DNA of 64,000 nt from Thalassobacillus devorans (GCF_900176565.1 NZ_FXEH01000005.1:1017384-1081383), one strand, 5' to 3'; shown: positions 14,992-24,521, counted from the stretch's first letter. The notes: generated by a model from the letters alone, not told the origin. Program-made: numbers and translations.

Positions 14992-16479
14992 TTATGGCAA
15001 TACGGTGGAGCCCATGAGGTAGCGGTCGCATTCGCGGGCTGCTTCGCGTCCTTCATTGATTGCCCAGACGATCAGGCTTTGACCACGACGCATATCTCCG
15101 GCAGCAAATACGCCTTCAACATTGGTACGATAGTCGCCGTATTCCGCTTTGATAGTGGAACGTTCGGTAGTTTCGACACCAAGCTGCTTGATTAAATCCT
15201 GATCCGGACCTTTGAACCCGATAGCGAGCAGGACAAGATCAGCAGGCCATACTTTTTCAGTGCCTGGAATTTCTTCACGGATGCGTTTGCCGTTTTCATC
15301 CTTGGTCAACTTAACGTTTACCGTGTGGACTTCTTTGACGTGACCGTTTTCGTCACCGACGAATTTCTTCGTCATGACGGCATAGGCGCGTGGGTCGTCG
15401 CCTAACACAGCCGCAGCTTCTTTATGGCCATATTCGACACGGTGGACAACCGGCCATTGTGGCCATGGATTGTCTTCTGTATCACGGGCAGAAAGCTTTT
15501 TATCATAAATATCAAACTGGGTAAGACTCTTGCAATTGTGACGGACAGAAGTCGCAAGGCAGTCTGTTCCCGTGTCTCCCCCACCGATGACGATTACGTC
15601 CTTATCTTTCGCAGAGATATAATTACCATCTTCGTGGTTGGAATCCAACAAGCTCTTCGTATTGGAATGAAGGAAATCCATCGCATAATGGATACCTTTT
15701 AATTCCCTGCCGTCAGCCGGGATGTCCCGGTGCACCTGTGATCCTCCGCAGAGAATGACAGAGTCAAAGTCTTCGCGCAGTTTATCTTCTGGATAGTCTT
15801 TACCGACTTCCGTATTCGTTACGAATTCAATGCCCTCCGCTTTCAGGATATTGACGCGTCGTTCGACTACCTCATATGGCAGTTTCATCTCAGGAATGCC
15901 ATAAGTCAAAAGGCCGCCGACACGGTCACTGCGTTCATATACAGTCACCCAGTGTCCGGCTTTATTCAATTGGGCAGCAGCTGCAAGTCCAGCAGGCCCA
16001 GAGCCTACTACAGCAACTTTTTTACCAGTACGCTGAGCTGGTGGTTCCGGTTTTACCCAGCCCTCATCAAATCCCTTTTCAATGATAGCGCGCTCGACAC
16101 TACGGATAGCCACGGGCGGTTCATTGATGCCAAGGACGCAGGCACCTTCACAAGGTGCCGGGCAGGCGATCCCGGTGAACTCAGGGAAATTGTTGCGCTC
16201 ATGCTCTTTTTTCAGTGCTTCCTGCCATTGACCACGGTATACGAGGTCATTCCATTCCGGAATCAGGTGGTTGACCGGACAGCCTGTTGTCTGTCCTTGA
16301 ATTTCTGTGCCTGTATGACAGGTGGGAACGCCGCAGTCCATGCAGCGCGCCCCTTGAATTTGGACCTCTTCATCTTTCATCGGAGCTGTATAGTCCGACC
16401 AGTCTTTCGTACGTTCAGAAGGGTCACGTTCACGTTGTGATTGACGTTCGTATTCCATAAATCCTGTTGCCTTTCCCAT
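14992..16479 (-). CDS. gltD: Glutamate synthase small subunit
   Basis: GltD passes electrons from NADPH through FAD to the large subunit, where 2-oxoglutarate and glutamine give two glutamates. 495 residues. N-terminal cysteine clusters CMDCGVPTC, CPVNHLIPEWND and CPAPCEGACVLG bind 4Fe-4S centres. FAD motif VAVVGSGPAGLAAAAQL near residue 150 and NADPH motif VIVIGGGDTGTDC near 290 follow, with a closing GVFAAGDMRRGQSLIVWAI. AGAGGAGGGGG precedes the ATG, and the gene follows gltB by 18 bases. The order gltB-gltD matches Bacillus gltAB. Complete and apparently functional. Confidence 0.96.
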   Translation of the reverse strand: MGKATGFMEYERQSQRERDPSERTKDWSDYTAPMKDEEVQIQGARCMDCGVPTCHTGTEIQGQTTGCPVNHLIPEWNDLVYRGQWQEALKKEHERNNFPEFTGIACPAPCEGACVLGINEPPVAIRSVERAIIEKGFDEGWVKPEPPAQRTGKKVAVVGSGPAGLAAAAQLNKAGHWVTVYERSDRVGGLLTYGIPEMKLPYEVVERRVNILKAEGIEFVTNTEVGKDYPEDKLREDFDSVILCGGSQVHRDIPADGRELKGIHYAMDFLHSNTKSLLDSNHEDGNYISAKDKDVIVIGGGDTGTDCLATSVRHNCKSLTQFDIYDKKLSARDTEDNPWPQWPVVHRVEYGHKEAAAVLGDDPRAYAVMTKKFVGDENGHVKEVHTVNVKLTKDENGKRIREEIPGTEKVWPADLVLLAIGFKGPDQDLIKQLGVETTERSTIKAEYGDYRTNVEGVFAAGDMRRGQSLIVWAINEGREAARECDRYLMGSTVLP

Positions 16480-16497
16480 CGTATCCCCCTCCTCTTA

Positions 16498-19400
16498 TTA
16501 TTTTACAAGCTCTTTACTTCGTTTACTTTCTTCAAATGCTGTCATTTCAGCATCAAACTTACTCATACCAGTATCGAGCAGGCTCTTGATACGGTCTTCC
16601 ATTTCACGGTAAGCCGTAGGGATGACACGTACGAATTTAGGTACGTAGGAATCCCAGTCATTCAAGATGCGATGTCCTTTAGGACTGTTGGTATATTCCA
16701 CGTGCTTCGCGATCATTTTGTATAGCTCCGTGATTTCCTGCTGATCAGTCAAGCGCTCGAGATCTACAAGTTCCTGGTTGCATTTACTGTCAAACAGTCC
16801 TTGTTCCTCTTCCAGGATATAAGCGACACCGCCGGACATACCTGCTGCGAAGTTACGGCCGGTTGCACCTAGAACGACGACTTTTCCGCCAGTCATATAT
16901 TCGCAGCCATGATCACCGATTCCTTCGACAACGACATTTGCTCCACTATTACGGACACAGAAACGCTCTCCTGCGAGTCCGTTGATATACGCTTCCCCGG
17001 CAGTGGCGCCATAGAAAGAAACGTTTCCGACAATCGTGTTGTCTTCCGGAACAAATGTAGAGTCCTGGGATGGATGGACGATGATTTTCCCGCCGGATAA
17101 TCCTTTACCGACATAGTCATTGGCATCGCCAATCAAGGTCATCGTCATGCCTTTAGGAATAAATGCACCGAAACTCTGTCCGGCTGATCCTTTCAGGTTC
17201 AGGCGAATGGTGTCTTCCGGCAAGCCCTCCGCACCATGGCGACGGGTGATCTCGCTTCCAAGTATCGTACCGGTTACCCGGTTGATGTTACGGATGGAAT
17301 GGTTTACTTCCACCGGTTCTTTCGTTTCAATCGCTTTTTTACATAGCGGCATCAATTCTTGCATGTCCAGCTTCGAACCCAGTTCGTGATCCTGCTGTTG
17401 AACCTGGTAAGTTCCACCGCCTACTGGTACAGCCGGCTGGTAAAGTAGGGACGTGAAGTCGATGCTTTTCGCTTTCCAATGATCGATCTCTTCTTTCGGT
17501 TCTAATACATCGGAACGACCGACCATTTCATTAATGGTGCGGAAGCCAAGCTCCGCCATTAATTCGCGTGCTTCCTGCGCAATAAAACGCATGAAGTTGG
17601 CAACATGGTCAGCATCCCCGGTGAATTTCTTACGGAGTTCCGGGTTTTGGGTCGCGACGCCGACTGGACAAGTATCCAGGTGACAGACACGCATCATGAC
17701 ACAGCCCAATACGACGAGCGGTGCCGTAGAGAAGCCGTATTCTTCTGCCCCTAACAAGGTAGCGTAGATAATATCGCGTCCAGTCATCATCTTACCGTCT
17801 GCTTCAACAGCAATACGGTCGCGCAGATTATTCAGAACGAGTGTCTGGTGAGTTTCGGCGAGTCCGATTTCCCAAGGCATACCAGCGTGCTTAATACTGG
17901 TCCGCGGAGCTGCACCGGTCCCTCCATCATATCCACTGATCAATACATGGTCGGCTCTACCTTTTGCTACACCGGCAGCGATCGTACCTACCCCATCGGC
18001 AGAAACAAGCTTGACGCTGATACGGGCTCTTGGGTTAGCGTTTTTCAAGTTGTGAATCAATTCAGCCAGGTCTTCGATGGAATAGATATCATGGTGCGGT
18101 GGTGGTGAAATCAATTCAACACCTGTGGTGGAACCACGCACTTCCGCAATCCACGGGTACACTTTCTTGCCAGGCAAGTGACCGCCTTCTCCAGGCTTGG
18201 CCCCTTGAGAAACTTTAATCTGCAGCTCATCAGCGTTCACCAGGTAATGACTGTTGACACCGAATCGTCCGGATGCAATCTGCTTGATGGCACTGCGGCG
18301 CAGGTCCCCATTTTCGTCCGGAGTGAATCGCTCAGGGTTTTCCCCGCCTTCCCCAGAGTTACTTCTTCCACCGATCTTGTTCATGGCAATCGCAAGTGCC
18401 TCATGGGCCTCTTGACTGATGGCACCAAATGACATGGCACCTGTTTTAAACCTTTTACAAATATCATCGACCGATTCGACTTCTTCGATTGGAATCGAAC
18501 GCCGATTTTTAAACTTCAGCAAGCCACGGAGTGATTGCAGGTTGTTCCGCTCATCCGTAAGCAGCTGGGAATATTCTTTGAACAATTCATAGTTATTGGA
18601 ACGGCATGCATGCTGCAATAAATGGATCGTGTGAGGATTATATTGATGATCCTCTCCATTTTCACGGTATTGGAACTCATCCCCCGCTTCCAATTGCTTA
18701 GAAGCTACACGATTATCACCATAGGCACGCTCATGACGCATCAATACTTCTTTTTCAATGACATCAAGACCAATCCCGCCAAGACGGGTAGACGTCCATG
18801 TGAAGTGCTTGTTTACAACTTCACTGCTGATACCGACGGCTTCAAAAATTTGAGCACCGCGGTAACTTTGGATTGTCGAGATCCCCATTTTCGAGAGTAC
18901 TTTGACAACTCCATCGGTAACCGATTTGACATAGGAGTCAACTGCTTCATCAAACGTGATGCCCTGCAGGTCGCCTCGTTCAATCAAGTCATTGAGGGAA
19001 TCGAACGCCAGGTAAGCGTTAATACCTTCTGCACCATAACCAAGCAATGTAGCAAAGTGATGAACTTCACGAGGCTCAGCCGACTCGATCAACAGACTCA
19101 CTTTGGTCCGTGTTCCCTGGCGGATTAAATGATGATGCAAGCCTGATACTGCAAGTAAGGCAGGAATAGCAGCTTTGTCACGGTTTACTCCGCGGTCCGA
19201 TAAGATGATTAACGTGGTGCCATTTTCTACTTCCTTATCCGCTTTGGCAAACAGCTCCTCTAAAGCGGCTTCCATCGCTCCTTCTCCTTTTGCATCGAAT
19301 AGGATGGACAACGTTGCTGCCTGGAATCCATCGACGTTCTGCTGACGAAGCGTCTCCAATTGACGGTTGGTCAAGGCAAACGTATCAAGACGGATATGTT

Positions 19401-21087
19401 TGCAGCTATTCGGCTTAGGATCGACCAGGTTTCCTTCTGCCCCAATCGTCGTACCTACTGCCGTTACGATTTCTTCACGGATCGCATCAATCGCAGGGTT
19501 GGTTACCTGGGCAAAAAGCTGTTTGAAATAGTTATAAAGAAGCTGAGGCTTTTTTGATAACACAGCGAGCGGGGAGTCGTACCCCATGGAACCGACCGGG
19601 TCCTTTCCGCCGGAAACCATCGGCTTCAGAATCTTACTCAATTCTTCAGTCGTATAACCGAAGGCGAGCTGGTGATCCAGCAGCTTTTCATCTTTTGTCA
19701 GCGGAGCTTCTTCCACCGGTTGTGGAAGATCATCGAGATCAAGCATATGCTTGTTGATCCACTCATCATATGGCTGCTCTTTGACTACCTGCCCTTTGAT
19801 CTCCTCATCTGGAATGATTTTTCCTTTTTCCAAGTCGACAAGAAGCATCTTGCTTGGCTGTAAGCGATCTTTATATTCAATTTCATCGTCAAAGATATCC
19901 AGAGCGCCTACCTCCGAACCAAGGACGATCATGCCATTTTTCGTAACATAATATCTTGCTGGACGAAGGCCATTACGGTCAAGGCATGCCCCGATCTGGC
20001 TGCCGTTAGTGAAAACAAGCGCTGCCGGTCCATCCCACGGCTCCATAAGCGTGCTGTGGTACTCGTAGAAATCACGCTTATCTTTTTCAATAGACGTGTT
20101 ATTCGGCCAAGGCTCCGGTACCATCATCATGGCTGTATGGGCCAGTGAACGTCCGGATAAATGCAAGAATTCAAAAGCATTATCGAACATAGACGAGTCA
20201 CTGCCATTATCGTCAATGACCGGCAGGATTTTCTCTAAATCCTCTTCATTAAAGTATTCCGATTGGCATAACGTTTGACGCGCCCGCATCCAATTGACAT
20301 TTCCTCGTATTGTATTGAATTCACCGTTATGAATGGTATAGCGGTTTGGATGGGATCTTTTCCAACTTGGGAAAGTGTTCGTACTGAAGCGGGAGTGTAC
20401 TAATGCCAATGCGGATATAAAATCAGGGTGGTTCAAGTCAATATAAAAAGAGTCTAACTGTTCGGGGATGAGCATCCCTTTATAAACGATCGTGCTTGTC
20501 GATAAGCTGCTGATATAAAAATCATCACAAGCTTCCATCTTGCCAATTTCATTTTCAGCACGTTTACGAATGATATATAGGCGTCGTTCAAATTCCATCC
20601 TGTCTGTGATTTGTTCCGATTGTGCTACAAACACCTGACGGATGAACGGCTTCGTTTTCTTGGCACTGTCTCCGACAAAGGAGTCATTGACAGGCACCGT
20701 ACGCCAGCCTAACAGTCCTTGGCCTTCCTCACGGATGATATCTTCGACAATTTCAATACATTGCAATCGTTTGTACTCATCTTGAGGAAGGAATATCATA
20801 CCTACACCATATTCCCCTTCTCCGGGAAGATCGATATTTTCCTTCTTACATTGTTTTAAAAAGAAACGATGGGGTATCTGTGTTAGTATACCGGCTCCAT
20901 CCCCCGAGTTGACGTCGGCTGATTGACCGCCGCGGTGTTCCAGGTTACACAGAATGGTAACCGCGTTTTGAACGATATCATGGGATTTTCTTCCGTTGAT
21001 ATTCGCGATCATACCGATTCCACAAGCCTCATGCTCATTGGCAGGATTGTAAAGACCTTGTGGAACTGGGTATCCGTGTTTTTCCAT
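16498..21087 (-). CDS. gltB: Glutamate synthase large subunit
   Basis: 1529 residues from the ATG at 21087, chosen because GAGGAGG lies 7 bases before it. The next upstream ATG is too close to that site, and the frame before it is not conserved. Domain order: short propeptide; mature N-terminal Cys22 in NEHEACGIG, the glutaminase nucleophile; a long glutamine-amidotransferase domain; central domain; FMN domain with GEGGENPERF and PGEGGHLPGKKV; 3Fe-4S cysteines in CVMMRVCHLDTCPVG; then a C-terminal glycine-rich beta-helix with GGVAYILEEE. Complete. The LysR regulator gltC, often adjacent in Bacillus, is not next to it here. Confidence 0.96.
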   Translation of the reverse strand: MEKHGYPVPQGLYNPANEHEACGIGMIANINGRKSHDIVQNAVTILCNLEHRGGQSADVNSGDGAGILTQIPHRFFLKQCKKENIDLPGEGEYGVGMIFLPQDEYKRLQCIEIVEDIIREEGQGLLGWRTVPVNDSFVGDSAKKTKPFIRQVFVAQSEQITDRMEFERRLYIIRKRAENEIGKMEACDDFYISSLSTSTIVYKGMLIPEQLDSFYIDLNHPDFISALALVHSRFSTNTFPSWKRSHPNRYTIHNGEFNTIRGNVNWMRARQTLCQSEYFNEEDLEKILPVIDDNGSDSSMFDNAFEFLHLSGRSLAHTAMMMVPEPWPNNTSIEKDKRDFYEYHSTLMEPWDGPAALVFTNGSQIGACLDRNGLRPARYYVTKNGMIVLGSEVGALDIFDDEIEYKDRLQPSKMLLVDLEKGKIIPDEEIKGQVVKEQPYDEWINKHMLDLDDLPQPVEEAPLTKDEKLLDHQLAFGYTTEELSKILKPMVSGGKDPVGSMGYDSPLAVLSKKPQLLYNYFKQLFAQVTNPAIDAIREEIVTAVGTTIGAEGNLVDPKPNSCKHIRLDTFALTNRQLETLRQQNVDGFQAATLSILFDAKGEGAMEAALEELFAKADKEVENGTTLIILSDRGVNRDKAAIPALLAVSGLHHHLIRQGTRTKVSLLIESAEPREVHHFATLLGYGAEGINAYLAFDSLNDLIERGDLQGITFDEAVDSYVKSVTDGVVKVLSKMGISTIQSYRGAQIFEAVGISSEVVNKHFTWTSTRLGGIGLDVIEKEVLMRHERAYGDNRVASKQLEAGDEFQYRENGEDHQYNPHTIHLLQHACRSNNYELFKEYSQLLTDERNNLQSLRGLLKFKNRRSIPIEEVESVDDICKRFKTGAMSFGAISQEAHEALAIAMNKIGGRSNSGEGGENPERFTPDENGDLRRSAIKQIASGRFGVNSHYLVNADELQIKVSQGAKPGEGGHLPGKKVYPWIAEVRGSTTGVELISPPPHHDIYSIEDLAELIHNLKNANPRARISVKLVSADGVGTIAAGVAKGRADHVLISGYDGGTGAAPRTSIKHAGMPWEIGLAETHQTLVLNNLRDRIAVEADGKMMTGRDIIYATLLGAEEYGFSTAPLVVLGCVMMRVCHLDTCPVGVATQNPELRKKFTGDADHVANFMRFIAQEARELMAELGFRTINEMVGRSDVLEPKEEIDHWKAKSIDFTSLLYQPAVPVGGGTYQVQQQDHELGSKLDMQELMPLCKKAIETKEPVEVNHSIRNINRVTGTILGSEITRRHGAEGLPEDTIRLNLKGSAGQSFGAFIPKGMTMTLIGDANDYVGKGLSGGKIIVHPSQDSTFVPEDNTIVGNVSFYGATAGEAYINGLAGERFCVRNSGANVVVEGIGDHGCEYMTGGKVVVLGATGRNFAAGMSGGVAYILEEEQGLFDSKCNQELVDLERLTDQQEITELYKMIAKHVEYTNSPKGHRILNDWDSYVPKFVRVIPTAYREMEDRIKSLLDTGMSKFDAEMTAFEESKRSKELVK

Positions 21088-21254
21088 GATCATTCCTCCT
21101 CTATATAGTAGAAAAACCTGGTTTGTCACCAAGTGCTGGTGGCAAAAGCATTAGTCTTTCTTATAATTTATCCCTTTAACCAAGAAGAACTTGTTTAAAG
21201 GATTTAAAATTGTAGTGTTAATGAAAAAATTCAGTCTTTTCGAGTATGAAAATT

Positions 21255-21299
21255 AGTATACCATGAAATTGTCAGTCAATTACAGCGTTATACAATAAC
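21255..21299 (-). promoter_or_regulatory. Candidate gltB promoter with LysR-type box
   Basis: Minus strand has a -10-like TATACT (21255-21260) without a good -35 at 17 bases. About 30 bases further upstream is the dyad GTTAT-TGT-ATAAC (21287-21299), near -45 to the predicted start. A weak -35 with an upstream dyad is what a GltC-type activator site looks like. Binding is inferred. Confidence 0.4.
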
Positions 21300-21648
21300 T
21301 GCAACTTTAGACCTATGCAATGTTACAAAAAAGACAACGCTTTCATGTGTTTCTTTTTGCTTATAAACCCTTTAATGACAAGGGTTTTCCAAGTTTTCAT
21401 TCTTCGAAAAAAATTTTTTGTGTAAGTTATCCTAAAAAGTGTTAATTTTTACTCTGTATAAAAATAAGGTAATCATAGTATTTATACAAAAAACTGTATA
21501 TTTTAAGTAGATGGACAGCCTATTTATTAGTAATTGAAATTCCTTTACATACATAATCCCCTTGCATCCAGCAGCCGGGGATTATTTTTCGTAAATAGGG
21601 ATAGCGAGTCTTTTGCTCCCCACTTTTTTTATCTGGAAATACCATTAA
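21300..21648. other. Long gene-free gap with an orphan plus-strand terminator
   Basis: AT-rich, no frame over 40 codons with a ribosome site. It contains the hairpin AAACCCTT / AAGGGTTT near 21365-21387 and, at 21553-21589, ATAATCCCC with its complement GGGGATTAT followed by TTTTT on the plus strand. No plus-strand gene lies upstream for about 8 kb, so the latter may end an unannotated small RNA. See findings. Confidence 0.45.
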
Positions 21649-21686
21649 AAAAGCAGTACCCCCTTATATAGGAAGGTACTGCTTTT
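21649..21686. terminator. Terminator after small membrane protein gene
   Basis: AAAAGCAGTACC, 14-base loop, GGTACTGCTTTT; on the minus strand it is followed by TTAAT and on plus by an A-rich tail. Confidence 0.75.
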
Positions 21687-21709
21687 AAAGAATCTATATA
21701 ATGAGCAGC

Positions 21710-21871
21710 TTACTGTTGTCCAAACTCCAGTACAGGCTGCTGATGGATAGGTTCCGTTTGTGGTGTTATGCGCTTGCGTTTCTTGATACGCGTAACCAGT
21801 GAATCAAACGCCGCATAAACAGAGAAAAAGCCAAAAACAGTAAGAGACAAAATTGATAGAGAGGTTACCAT
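21710..21871 (-). CDS. 53-residue single-pass membrane protein, unknown function
   Basis: Minus-strand ATG at 21871 with AAAGGGGA 8 bases upstream; the product is 53 residues and ends at TAA 21710. Residues 5-24 are hydrophobic (SILSLTVFGFFSVYAAFDSL), followed by the strongly basic RIKKRKRI stop-transfer patch and a polar Gln/Pro tail, so it should sit in the membrane with its tail in the cytoplasm. It has its own promoter (21901-21930) and terminator, which supports a real gene. I do not recognise the family. It could be a small regulatory membrane protein or a toxin-like peptide; neither can be shown from sequence. Confidence 0.65.
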   Translation of the reverse strand: MVTSLSILSLTVFGFFSVYAAFDSLVTRIKKRKRITPQTEPIHQQPVLEFGQQ

Positions 21872-21900
21872 ACTCGCTATCCCCTTTCATTTATCTTTAT

Positions 21901-21930
21901 ATAGTATTATTTCCACCTATATAATATCAA
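21901..21930 (-). promoter_or_regulatory. Promoter of the 53-residue protein gene
   Basis: Minus strand TTGATA, 18-base spacer, TACTAT, about 30 bases before the ATG. Confidence 0.5.
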
Positions 21931-22018
21931 ATTTTATTATAAAGTAAATACATTTACGCAAATTCTTAAAAATACTGTCGTATTCTTGGCTATATTGTTA
22001 ATAACTTTAAATTTACAG

Positions 22019-22040
22019 AAAAATTGCACCCCCGTTTCCG
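22019..22040 (-). terminator. Terminator of aprX
   Basis: Minus strand TTGCATTCCCC, loop GGAAAC, GGGGTGCAA, then TTTTTC. Confidence 0.75.
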
Positions 22041-22053
22041 GGGAATGCAAGTG

Positions 22054-23382
22054 TTAATTTATGGCTTTTTCTCCATTGATATAGCCTGCCCCATATACAT
22101 TTGGGTTCTTGTCCTTCCATAATAGATCAGCATTGCGCATCAAGCGGTCTTTGATTTCTTTTGGAGAATCTTCCGGGTGCCTCTCTTTCACCAGAGCAAC
22201 GATACCAGCACATATCGGTGTAGCCATCGATGTTCCGGAAAGCATAAAGTAGTGGTCCTCCACCCTGGCTGTTTTCTGTGCTTTATCCAGATAAGAACCA
22301 GGTGATCGTAAGGAGACAATGTTAACTCCTGGGGCTAATATATCCGGCTTTATGACATCATAAATGGTTGGTCCTCTGCTGGAGAAATTAGCTACTTCAT
22401 CGTCACTTCTCGTTTCAGCTGTATTTTTATCGTCTAAGGCACCGACTGTGATTACCTGATCGCTTACTCCTGGGCTTGCAATCGTTTTTGGTTCAGGACC
22501 TTCATTTCCTGCTGCTACACAGACTACAATTCCTGCATCCCAGGCGGCCTCTACCATTTTTACCATGGGATCTTGATTTTCTGAACCGAAATTCTGTGCG
22601 GCTGCCCCTAAGGACATGCTGATGATATCGATCCGTTTATTTGGTTGTTCCTCGTTATACTTAATACACCATTCGACACCTTCCATGACTGTTTCCAATG
22701 AACCCGAACCGATTTTATCCAGTACCTTTACACCGATAACGTCAGCTTCAGGGGCTGGCCCCTGATATTTGCCATTAGAGGCTGCCCCATCACCGGCAGC
22801 GTCCCCTGCACAATGGGTACCATGGCCGTTGTCATCATATGGCTCACTACGGTCATTGATAAAGTCGACAAATCCTGTAATTCTACCATTTAAATCTTGG
22901 TGGGGATGAATTCCCGTATCGACAACCGCGATTGTCACGCCCTTCCCTGTCAATCTTGCTCTATTACGTACGATGTTATGCGCGTTGGCTGCGGGGACAG
23001 CTACGTCAAGCAGTGCATTGACTTCATGGTTAAGATATACTTTTTTAATATGATTACACTGGGTTAACAGGTCTTCCAGTCCTGACGGGGTAACTTGAGC
23101 GCTACAGCAGGATATTCTGGCAAAATCATGCTTGAACTTACAGCCGCTATGGCGTTCGAGTACTTCGTGGAGCTTGATACAGTCTGCTTCATAATAGTTT
23201 TCTTCAAATTCGACAATCAGGGAAAGTTTCTTTCTTTTCTTCACATAACCTTCAAACATACGATGCAAAAAGCATGGTGTCCATTTGAATGGACGGTAGC
23301 CATTCAGGACTTCTTCCCGGAGTGGCTTTTCCAGTTTATCCGCATGCATTCTTACCATTTGAACCATCGAATAACCAAACAT
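22054..23382 (-). CDS. aprX: Subtilisin-like serine protease, AprX type
   Basis: 442 residues from ATG 23382 (MFGYSMVQMVR), the same start and length as I recall for Bacillus AprX; a longer frame adds only seven unsupported residues. No signal peptide is present, fitting an intracellular or late-released S8 protease. Catalytic triad: Asp in IAVVDTGIHPHQDL, His in DDNGHGTHCAGD, Ser in LSGTSMATPICAG; oxyanion Asn in CVAAGNEGPEP. The N-terminal 130 residues form the family's own prodomain with FKWTPCFLHRMFEG and ISCCSAQVTPS. Monocistronic with its own terminator. The ribosome site is weak (AGGTAGGG 8 bases upstream). Confidence 0.92.
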   Translation of the reverse strand: MFGYSMVQMVRMHADKLEKPLREEVLNGYRPFKWTPCFLHRMFEGYVKKRKKLSLIVEFEENYYEADCIKLHEVLERHSGCKFKHDFARISCCSAQVTPSGLEDLLTQCNHIKKVYLNHEVNALLDVAVPAANAHNIVRNRARLTGKGVTIAVVDTGIHPHQDLNGRITGFVDFINDRSEPYDDNGHGTHCAGDAAGDGAASNGKYQGPAPEADVIGVKVLDKIGSGSLETVMEGVEWCIKYNEEQPNKRIDIISMSLGAAAQNFGSENQDPMVKMVEAAWDAGIVVCVAAGNEGPEPKTIASPGVSDQVITVGALDDKNTAETRSDDEVANFSSRGPTIYDVIKPDILAPGVNIVSLRSPGSYLDKAQKTARVEDHYFMLSGTSMATPICAGIVALVKERHPEDSPKEIKDRLMRNADLLWKDKNPNVYGAGYINGEKAIN

Positions 23383-23515
23383 TTCCTTTTCCCTACCTTT
23401 CATTGGAGTTCTTATAACCTATGAAGATAGGGAAGAAAGGGAAAGGTGATTGTCCATGATTCTAGTAAATTGGCTAATAACCTGTAATATGTAGATGTCA
23501 CGAAACATTCCAGCA
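23383..23515. other. Intergenic region upstream of aprX
   Basis: No gene supported. Short open frames here run through the palindromic repeat that follows and have no ribosome site. No clear promoter was recognised. Confidence 0.4.
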
Positions 23516-23641
23516 GTTGATTGGGGCGGAATCTGATCGCTTTCCGCGGACGAACTTGCGAGCCTCCTCGTTCGTACCTCACTGTGGGGTCTCGCCCGCT
23601 CGTTTTTCCGCAGGAGTCTCTCAGATTCCGTCCCAATCAAC
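23516..23641. repeat. Dispersed palindromic repeat, copy 2
   Basis: Outer arms of about 21 bases, GTTGATTGGGGCGGAATCTG and its complement CAGATTCCGTCCCAATCAAC, differ by one base. Read on the minus strand the inner blocks GAGACTCCTGCGGAA, GAGACCCC, GAGGAGGCTC and CCGCGGAAAGCGA repeat those of copy 1 (14722-14840) in the same order. The arms differ between copies yet pair within each, meaning structure is kept while sequence varies. Confidence 0.75.
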
Positions 23642-23749
23642 ATCATTGCTAGATACTTTATAGATGTTTCAAGATGGACTTCATCCATAAAATGTTCCGT
23701 TTTTTCTATTTTATATTCCTGATGCCATAGCAACGGAAATCTTAAAAGT

Positions 23750-23792
23750 CACAAAAACCCCCTGAGATGGTAAGTCTCAGGGGGTTTTTGTG
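23750..23792. terminator. Strong bidirectional terminator
   Basis: CACAAAAACCCCCTGAGA, 7-base loop, TCTCAGGGGGTTTTTGTG: 18-bp perfect stem with A/T tracts on both sides, directly after the SDR gene. Confidence 0.9.
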
Positions 23793-23795
23793 TGA

Positions 23796-24521
23796 TTAGA
23801 ATGGGTTGGTTGCCCATTGGGCGGATGTTTTGATAAAGATACGTGGATGGAGCTTCAACTGGGAAATAATATATTCAGCGATGTCTTCCGGCTGCGTGAA
23901 TTTCTGTTTTTCTTCTTCGGTAATATCGCCTTTGCCAGTTAGTTCTGTGGCCACCATGCTAGGTGTCATGGCAAATACACGGATGTTATGTGGTCTTACC
24001 TCTTGCATCAGGGCTTCGCTCATACCCAGCAGACCAAACTTGGAAGCACTGTAAGCGGTCGATCCAGCTGTTCCTTTCAAGCCGGACATAGATGAAATGT
24101 TTATGATATCTCCACCCTGTTTTTCAATCAAATGTGGTAAAACATTACGGGTAACATGGTAGACACCATACAAATTGACATCAATGGTTTGCTTCCAGTC
24201 TTCCGGGTCCATTTCCAGGAAGCTCCCTTTTTTCATGATTCCTGCATTGTTGATAAGGATATCAAAAGTACCGAGTTTATCTGTCAAACTTGCGATTGCT
24301 TTTTCGACTTCTTCTTCTGAAGAAACGTCAGTGACAGCATAGGCTGCTTGTACACCAAGTGTTTCTGCTTCGGCTGCTACTTCCTTCAATGCCGCTTCCG
24401 TTCGTGCAATCAACCCGACATTGACCCCTTCTTTTGCTAAGGCAAGTGCAGTTTCTTTACCGATTCCTCTTCCTGCTCCAGTGACCAGAGCTACTTTACC
24501 TGTAAGTGATTGTGCCATCAT
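23796..24521 (-). CDS. Short-chain dehydrogenase/reductase (FabG-like)
   Basis: 241 residues, classical SDR. Cofactor motif TGAGRGIG at residue 15, NNAG near 92, catalytic Ser in INISSMSGLKG and Tyr-Lys in YSASK near 157. The arginine after the first strand (IARTEAALKE) favours NADP(H). It ends with QWATNPF. It resembles YqjQ/3-oxoacyl-ACP-reductase-like proteins of Bacillus, but substrate cannot be inferred. AAAGGAG precedes ATGATG; either ATG could start. Monocistronic. Confidence 0.85.
   Translation of the reverse strand: MMAQSLTGKVALVTGAGRGIGKETALALAKEGVNVGLIARTEAALKEVAAEAETLGVQAAYAVTDVSSEEEVEKAIASLTDKLGTFDILINNAGIMKKGSFLEMDPEDWKQTIDVNLYGVYHVTRNVLPHLIEKQGGDIINISSMSGLKGTAGSTAYSASKFGLLGMSEALMQEVRPHNIRVFAMTPSMVATELTGKGDITEEEKQKFTQPEDIAEYIISQLKLHPRIFIKTSAQWATNPF

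Noticed and set aside
16498-21132. gltB starting at 21132
   Set aside because: The first 15 codons lack a ribosome site; GAGGAGG fits the ATG at 21087 and gives the usual short propeptide before the catalytic Cys.
23412-23733. Minus-strand frames of 74 and 104 codons
   Set aside because: They run through the palindromic repeat and a promoter-like gap, with no ribosome site and no recognisable protein sequence.
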